A stretch of 64,000 bases of DNA from Paraburkholderia kururiensis JCM 10599 = LMG 19447 (GTDB taxonomy: Bacteria > Pseudomonadota > Gammaproteobacteria > Burkholderiales > Burkholderiaceae): contig NZ_RJZE01000021.1 of the NCBI RefSeq assembly GCF_003986935.1, forward strand, positions 62,001 through 126,000. The letters run 5' to 3'. Made by a program: the position numbers and the translations under genes. Each line of letters begins with the position of its first letter. Positions within the stretch are counted from its first letter, which is position 1. The notes beneath the pieces were generated by a model. The model worked only from the letters and a program-made list of their open reading frames with translations, did not search any database and was not told the origin of the DNA. This document shows, in pieces, positions 59,341 through 64,000 of this stretch.

Positions 59341-60390
59341 ATGTCTCACGCACACACCGCAACGGCCGGCGCTGCGAAGGCGTCGAAGGACACGCTGGGT
59401 TGCGTGTCGAGCAAACTGCTCAAGGACGTTCAGTTCGATGGCGACGACATCCGCTTCTACCGCAAGTGCATGGAAGAGGCGCAACTGGACCGCATCGCGA
59501 TGCCCGCCTGCGAGCGCGGCTTCCTGATCGGCGTTTCGCTTGCAGCAGGGCACCGGCGCAAGATCTTCCGCGGCGCGCGCGCGGTGGACCGTCGCTTCGA
59601 AGCAGGCTCCATCTATATCCGCGATTTCTCCGAGGATTACCGCGCCGACCTCTACGGCGGCTTCGACTTCGTGCTCGTGGAGCTTCCGCGCGCCTTCCTC
59701 ATGCGGCTCGCCGACGAGCATGGCATTGCCGACATCGCAGGGCTCGCCTGCGCCACGCATCAGAAAGACCGCGTGCTGGGCCGTCTCGCGCAGGCGCTCG
59801 CGCCGGGTCTCGAAGCGCCTGGCCCGCTCGGCAAGCTGTTTGTCGAAGAGATAGGACTCGCCATCGGCACGCATCTCGCGCGGCAATACGGCAACGCACG
59901 CGTGGCGCATGGTGCGCCTGATGCGCAGCCGCCGCTGAAGCCCCTGAAAGGCGCGCTTTCCATGGCGGCCGAAGCGCGGGCCAAGGACATGTTGATGAAT
60001 GCCTCGCACGCGGGCGCGTCGATTTCGGACATTGCCCGCGAATGCGAACTGTCGCGCGCCTACTTCATCCGCGCATTCGCGAAGACCACGGGGCGCACGC
60101 CGCACCAGTGGCTGCTGGAGCAGCGCACGGCCCAGGCGCGCAACCTCATCGAGGCAACCGGCCTGCCGCTTTCGGACATTGCGGCTATCTGCGGCTTCGC
60201 GGACCAGAGCCATCTGAGCCGCGTGTTCCAGAAAACGGTGGGCATGTCGCCAGGCGCCTGGCGGCGCAATGGTTCGCCGCCCGGGGGTGCGACGCGTGGT
60301 GGATCGCGGCGCACGCAGTCGCAGCCTGGATCGGAACCCGTCCCGCTCGACACGGCCCCGGCCCCGAACGCGGACGCTGACGCGGACTGA
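59341..60390 (+). CDS. AraC-family regulator
   Basis: Regulator of 349 residues. The C-terminal AraC domain (about 210-310) shows ISDIARECELSRAYFIRAFAKTTGRTPHQWLLEQRTAQA and LPLSDIAAICGFADQSHLSRVFQKTVGMSPGAWRR. The N-terminal 200 residues are of the uncharacterised type with FEAGSIYIRDFSEDYRADL. The last 40 residues are a Gly/Ser/Pro/Asp-rich tail. Divergent from the winged-helix/ATPase regulator (247-base gap) and convergent with the FAD oxidoreductase. Target unknown. Confidence 0.88.
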   Translation: MSHAHTATAGAAKASKDTLGCVSSKLLKDVQFDGDDIRFYRKCMEEAQLDRIAMPACERGFLIGVSLAAGHRRKIFRGARAVDRRFEAGSIYIRDFSEDYRADLYGGFDFVLVELPRAFLMRLADEHGIADIAGLACATHQKDRVLGRLAQALAPGLEAPGPLGKLFVEEIGLAIGTHLARQYGNARVAHGAPDAQPPLKPLKGALSMAAEARAKDMLMNASHAGASISDIARECELSRAYFIRAFAKTTGRTPHQWLLEQRTAQARNLIEATGLPLSDIAAICGFADQSHLSRVFQKTVGMSPGAWRRNGSPPGGATRGGSRRTQSQPGSEPVPLDTAPAPNADADAD

Positions 60391-60421
60391 ACCCGCCCGC
60401 GACGCGACCGGCGGCTGGTCG

Positions 60422-62281
60422 CTACACATGCGCTTTCATGTTCGCCAGGTACGCGTGAATCTGCGCGACCACGGCCGCGCCGTCGCCCACGGCCGCGCCG
60501 TCGCCCACGGCCGCGGCCACGCGCTTGGCCGACTCCGAGCGCACGTCGCCCACGGCGAAGAGGCCCGGCACGTTGGTCTCCAGCGCATAGCGGTGTCCCG
60601 TCACGACGAAGCCGCGGCTGTCCAGTTCCACGCCGCTGGTGGCAAGCCAGTCCGTTTTGGGATCTGCGCCGATGAAGAGGAACAGGTGCCGCGTCGAGAT
60701 CGTCTCGCGCGTCTTGCCGTGGGCCTGGGCGCAGGCCGACTCCGCTTCTGGTTCCGCTATTGGTTCCACTTTTGGCTCCGCTTCCGGTTTCGTTTCTGGC
60801 TCCAGCCCTGCTCGCGCCCCCGCCCCGTCCCGCACGATGTGAATCTGCGCGAGTCCGCATGCGTCGCCCTCCAGCGCATCGAGCACGCAGCCCGTGCAGA
60901 CCGAGACATTGGGCAGCGCCGCGATGCGATCGATCAGATACCGCGACATGCTCGCGCGCAGGTCCTTGCCGCGAATCAGCATGCGGATGCTGCGCGCGAA
61001 GCCCGCGAGGTACACCACGGCCTGCCCCGCCGAGTTGCCGCCGCCGATCAGCACGATGTCCTGCCCCTTCGCGAGCCGCGCCTCGATGGGCGAGGCCCAG
61101 TAATAGAGGCCGCGCCCCTCGAAGCGCTCGAACCCCGGCACCGCGGGCTTGCGATACGCGGCGCCGCTCGCTGCCACCACGGCATGGGCGCGCACGCATT
61201 GCCCATCGGTGAGGCCCAGCACGAAACCAGCGGAGGATCGGGGCGCATCCCGCGTCGCATCGCGGGCCACGTCACGATGCACGTCGACCACGCACCCCGG
61301 AATCGCCACATGCGCGCCGAACTTCAGTGTCTGCTGGAACGCGCGCGCCGCCAGCGCCTGGCCCGAAATGCCCGTGGGAAAGCCGAGATAGTTTTCAATG
61401 CGCGCACTCGCGCCGGCCTGGCCGCCCGGCGAGCGCCGGTCGAACACCACGACCGAGAGCCCCTCCGAGGCCGCATACACTGCGGCCGCCAGCCCCGCGG
61501 GCCCCGCGCCGACAATGGCCACGTCGTAGACATGCGAGCGCTCGAAGGTGGGCACGAGACCGAGGCGCGTGGCGAGTTGCGCCTCGTCGGGCGCGCGCAG
61601 CACCGAGCCGTCGGGGCAGAACACGAGCGGGAAATCCGCTGGGCCCGTGGTGAGCCCCGAGAGCAGGCGCACCGCGTCGGCGTCCGTGCGGGCATCGACG
61701 ATGGAAGCCGGATAGGCGTTGCGGCGCAGGAAACCTTGCAGGCTCACGAGGTGCGCATCGCCGGCATCGCCCACGATGATGGGCCCGAGCCCCTGCTCGA
61801 TGAGCCCGAGGCGCCGCAGGATCAGCGCACGCATGATGTGCTCGCCCAGTTGGGCGTCCGCGACGATCAAGGCACGCAGACGTTCCGGCGTGACCACGAG
61901 CGTGTCGCAGTCGGTCAGGGCGAAGCCGTCGATCAGCGCGGGCTTGCCCGCAAGCTGCGCCATCTCGGCCATGAAGTGGCCGTCTTCGTGTTCCGTGACG
62001 AGCGTCTGGCGACCCAGTCGGTCGCGCGAACAGATGCGCACGCGGCCCTTCAGCAGCACGAAGAGACCCGGCGCCACCTGGCCCGTCTCGAACACGAATT
62101 CGCCTGCCGCGAAGTGCATGGGCATCGCAAAGCGCCGCAGGCTGGCGATTTCCGCGGCAGAGAGCTTCGGAAACATCTGGTGCTGACGATGTTCGAGCGA
62201 CGAGTAAGGCGTATCGAGTTCCGCTGCCGGCACATCGGGCAAGTCGGGCAAAGCGGAAAGGTTCGGCGGGCTGGCGCTCAT
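60422..62281 (-). CDS. FAD-dependent oxidoreductase with N-terminal cyclic-nucleotide-binding domain
   Basis: Fusion of 619 residues. A cyclic-nucleotide-binding domain lies at about 35-160 (FAAGEFVFETGQVAPGLFVLLKGRVRI; TLVTEHEDGHFMAEMAQLAGKPAL), a short thioredoxin-fold-like spacer at 165-245, then a thioredoxin-reductase-like flavoprotein from about 250: FAD motif AIVGAGPAGLAAAVYAA, NADPH motif LIGGGNSAGQAVVYLA, and VPGLFAVGDVRSESAKRVAAAVGDG. The CxxC disulfide expected in thioredoxin reductase is absent (GLYYWASPIEA there), so it is not a thioredoxin reductase. A Pro/Glu-rich insertion interrupts the C-terminal part. Divergent from a LysR gene that shares a 12-mer element. Confidence 0.85.
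   Translation of the reverse strand: MSASPPNLSALPDLPDVPAAELDTPYSSLEHRQHQMFPKLSAAEIASLRRFAMPMHFAAGEFVFETGQVAPGLFVLLKGRVRICSRDRLGRQTLVTEHEDGHFMAEMAQLAGKPALIDGFALTDCDTLVVTPERLRALIVADAQLGEHIMRALILRRLGLIEQGLGPIIVGDAGDAHLVSLQGFLRRNAYPASIVDARTDADAVRLLSGLTTGPADFPLVFCPDGSVLRAPDEAQLATRLGLVPTFERSHVYDVAIVGAGPAGLAAAVYAASEGLSVVVFDRRSPGGQAGASARIENYLGFPTGISGQALAARAFQQTLKFGAHVAIPGCVVDVHRDVARDATRDAPRSSAGFVLGLTDGQCVRAHAVVAASGAAYRKPAVPGFERFEGRGLYYWASPIEARLAKGQDIVLIGGGNSAGQAVVYLAGFARSIRMLIRGKDLRASMSRYLIDRIAALPNVSVCTGCVLDALEGDACGLAQIHIVRDGAGARAGLEPETKPEAEPKVEPIAEPEAESACAQAHGKTRETISTRHLFLFIGADPKTDWLATSGVELDSRGFVVTGHRYALETNVPGLFAVGDVRSESAKRVAAAVGDGAAVGDGAAVVAQIHAYLANMKAHV
60473..60508 (-). repeat. 18-bp tandem duplication inside the FAD oxidoreductase
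   Basis: Two exact 18-base copies (60473-60490, 60491-60508) lie in frame near the C-terminus. They duplicate the sequence GDGAAV within the flavin-contacting AAxGDG motif, so that the motif occurs twice in tandem. Confidence 0.9.
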
Positions 62282-62377
62282 GGTCGACCTCGGCAAACGG
62301 GTGCGCCGCGCGGCAGGCGGCATGGCTGGATTGACGAGGTTAGCGAAGGCCCGCGTGTTAAGCCTTGGCCGCGGGTT

Positions 62378-62392
62378 AAACGTTCTGAACGT
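62378..62392. promoter_or_regulatory. Candidate LysR operator A (AAACGTTCTGAA element)
   Basis: Perfect dyad ACGTTC-T-GAACGT at 62380-62392 within the 12-mer AAACGTTCTGAA starting at 62378, 97 bases upstream of the FAD oxidoreductase ATG. The same 12-mer recurs 130 bases away. Confidence 0.5.
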
Positions 62393-62507
62393 GCGGATGC
62401 GGCACGGCGGGCATCTGCCGTTCCTTGCATCGGATGAAAACCATGACGCGCCGCGAGCACGTCGAATTCTGCGCAAACCCGCATGCATGCGGTGGCAAAG
62501 CCCCTTG

Positions 62508-62520
62508 AAACGTTCTGAAG
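62508..62520. promoter_or_regulatory. Candidate LysR operator B (AAACGTTCTGAA element)
   Basis: Second copy of the AAACGTTCTGAA 12-mer in the same orientation, 116 bases upstream of the LysR ATG. Its dyad is broken by one extra base (GAAGCGT), so it may be a lower-affinity site. Confidence 0.5.
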
Positions 62521-62635
62521 CGTGCTCATAACCGGCTCCAATCAAGCTACGATGCCGCTGATGCGCCGTGGATGCCGGCACGGCCGACCTGCCCTGCGCC
62601 CGCCGCGACGTCCCCATACGAACAGGAATCTGGCC

Positions 62636-63544
62636 ATGAAGCTGTCATTCGAAGCCCTCGAAGCACTGGACGCGATCGATCGGGCCGGCACCTTTGCCGA
62701 AGCAGCGGAACGGCTGCACCGCGTGCCGTCGTCGCTCACCTATCTCGTCCAGAAGCTCGAAAGCGATCTCAACGTCGAACTGTTCGACCGCAGCGGCCGG
62801 CGCGCGCGCCTCACGCATGCGGGTCGCGTGGTGGTGGAAGAAGGCCGGCGCCTCTTGCATGCTGCCGAGCAGCTCGAACTCAAGGCGCTGCGCATCCAGC
62901 ACGGCTGGGAGTCGGAGCTGCGCCTGTGCATCGACGAAATCCTGCCGTTCGGCGCGCTGTGGCCGTACGTCCATACGTTCTACGGCCTCGCCATGGATAC
63001 GCGGCTGCGCCTGTCCACCGAAGTGCTGGGCGGCACGTGGGACGCGCTCGTCACACGCCGCGCGGATCTCGTGGTGGGCGCAACCGGCGAGCCGCCACCG
63101 CTGCCGCACATCGTGGCGCGGCCCGTGGGCACGCTGCGCCACGTGTTCGCGGTCGCGCCCAACCATCCGCTCGCGCAGCTGCCCGAACCGCTTTCCCTCG
63201 AAACGGTGCTGCGCTATCGCGGCGCCGTGATCAGCGACACCTCGCGCGAACTGCAACCGCGGTCCGTGGCCACCGAAGACGGCCAGCCCTACATCGCCGT
63301 GCCCACGCTCGCCGCGAAGCTCGCGGCGCAATGCGAGGGGCTCGCCGTGGGCACGCTGCCCGAGTGCCTCGCCCAGCGCGCCATCGACGAAGGCAAGCTG
63401 GTGGCACGCCGCGTCACGGGCATGCGTGAATTCACGCACTGCTACCTCGCATGGCGCGAAGACGAAGCGGGACGTGCGCTGCAATGGTGGGTGGAACAGC
63501 TCGACCGCCCCGACCTGATCGACCGCTTCATCACGCAGATTTGA
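62636..63544 (+). CDS. LysR-family regulator divergent from the FAD oxidoreductase
   Basis: LysR regulator of 302 residues: LSFEALEALDAIDRAGTFAEAAERLHRVPSSLTYLVQKLESDLNVELFDRSG, then an effector domain (LRLCIDEILPFGALWPYVHTFYG). The start was taken at 62636 (MKLSFEA), with AGGAA upstream. The N-terminal sequence resembles YhaJ/AllS-type regulators, which often control small-molecule redox or aromatic-compound genes. A 354-base gap with two AAACGTTCTGAA elements separates it from the divergent oxidoreductase. Its 3' end overlaps the convergent truncated gene by 14 bases. Confidence 0.88.
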   Translation: MKLSFEALEALDAIDRAGTFAEAAERLHRVPSSLTYLVQKLESDLNVELFDRSGRRARLTHAGRVVVEEGRRLLHAAEQLELKALRIQHGWESELRLCIDEILPFGALWPYVHTFYGLAMDTRLRLSTEVLGGTWDALVTRRADLVVGATGEPPPLPHIVARPVGTLRHVFAVAPNHPLAQLPEPLSLETVLRYRGAVISDTSRELQPRSVATEDGQPYIAVPTLAAKLAAQCEGLAVGTLPECLAQRAIDEGKLVARRVTGMREFTHCYLAWREDEAGRALQWWVEQLDRPDLIDRFITQI

Positions 63545-64000
63545 GCGTACGGCGCGCGAGCGGCGCGGCGCCGGCCACTTCATCGCTCATGCCGCTCATG
63601 TTGCTCAGGTTGTTCATGGCGCCTGGCCCGTGTACGCGGGGAATGCTCGCGCCGATGCGGCGCAGTTCGGCATCGAACCAGTGCTCGCCATTGGCTTCGC
63701 TGTGGCGCTTCGCTTCGTCGAGCGCGGCTGCAGCTTCGTCGTGCCGTCCGCAGGCACGCAAACCACGCGCGTATTGGCCCAGCAGCAGGGTGAGCGGCGC
63801 GAGATAACCGGTCTTGCGCAAGCCGTCGAGCGCGGCGGCGAATTCGCGCAAATGAGCCGGCTGCGGATCGACGGCACATTTCAGGCTCGCGGCATAACAG
63901 GCGCAGCAGGCGCTCCAGATCACGAAGCCGGTGCGTGCCGCGCGCGTCTCCAGCAGCGCGATGCCTTCTCGCGCAGCGTCGTGCGCCCCCGTCAGCAGCG
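63531..64000 (-). CDS. TPR-type regulator, C-terminal part (window edge)
   Basis: Minus-strand frame open to the window edge; 156 residues of C-terminus are visible. The helical repeat segments (LLTGAHDAAREGIALLETRAAR, then LAPLTLLLGQYARGLRACGRHDEAAAALDEAKRHSEANGEHWFDAELRRIGASI) match the TPR end of winged-helix/ATPase regulators and align with the 56-59 kb protein over GLARAGRIDEARARLDET and QANGEHIFLPELLRVRG. The last 35 residues are Met/Asn/Ala-rich. Its N-terminal DNA-binding and ATPase domains would lie beyond the window. Overlaps the LysR end by 14 bases. Confidence 0.7.
   Translation of the reverse strand, partial: LLTGAHDAAREGIALLETRAARTGFVIWSACCACYAASLKCAVDPQPAHLREFAAALDGLRKTGYLAPLTLLLGQYARGLRACGRHDEAAAALDEAKRHSEANGEHWFDAELRRIGASIPRVHGPGAMNNLSNMSGMSDEVAGAAPLARRTLKSA

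Overview
The window looks like chromosomal DNA of a GC-rich betaproteobacterium in the Burkholderia / Paraburkholderia / Caballeronia / Trinickia group. The inference rests on a Burkholderia-type porin, DUF2917, DUF4148 and DUF4337 genes, a PenA-like beta-lactamase next to its AmpR/PenR-type regulator, an mprF-acvB pair, and the high density of LysR regulators. No tRNA, rRNA, CRISPR array, transposase, integrase or phage structural module was seen. Genus and replicon cannot be settled from the sequence alone.

Layout. 0-5 kb: the end of a heavy-metal-type response regulator overlapping its sensor kinase, a possible small RNA or leader with a terminator, DUF2917, a porin on the minus strand, and a 28-bp tandem repeat. 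4.5-11 kb: LysR divergent from an EamA transporter, then mprF-acvB for aminoacyl-phospholipid synthesis and turnover. 11-13.5 kb: ahpC-ahpF on the minus strand, with a candidate OxyR site upstream and an elaborate RNA fold between the genes. 13.7-18.4 kb: an aminotransferase-GntR-FUSC operon behind twin palindromic operators, DUF4337, and a zinc deacylase divergent from a LysR gene.

19.6-24 kb is the most distinctive region: an ECF-like sigma factor, three short RebB ('killing trait', R-body subunit) proteins, a long RebB-like protein with 26 Pro-Thr units, an unrecognised glutamine-rich protein, a strong terminator, and a convergent Crp/Fnr regulator. It reads as a self-regulated R-body locus. 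24-31.5 kb: a GT9-like protein, an unusual EF-G paralog, DUF4148, a phage-tail-lysozyme-domain protein, and a membrane glycosyltransferase with a cytochrome b561.

31.8-51.7 kb is a metabolic and stress region: EamA/AraC, beta-lactamase/AmpR, MOSC protein, LysR/ureohydrolase, a four-repeat COG4705 membrane protein, Mn-catalase, DUF2306, CsbD, a single-domain response regulator, flavin reductase, LysR/GST, a PNPOx-fold protein, LysR/aldo-keto reductase and LysR/MFS. 51.8-56 kb is a three-gene periplasmic molybdenum hydroxylase operon (tri-haem cytochrome c, 2Fe-2S subunit, Tat-exported molybdopterin subunit). 56-64 kb carries a winged-helix/ATPase/TPR regulator, AraC, a cyclic-nucleotide-domain FAD oxidoreductase divergent from a LysR gene, and the C-terminus of a second TPR regulator cut by the window end.

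All eight LysR genes lie head-to-head with a putative target gene, and several of the shared gaps hold clear inverted or direct repeats. Start codons were moved from the longest reading frame wherever a signal peptide, family alignment or ribosome-binding site indicated a downstream start.
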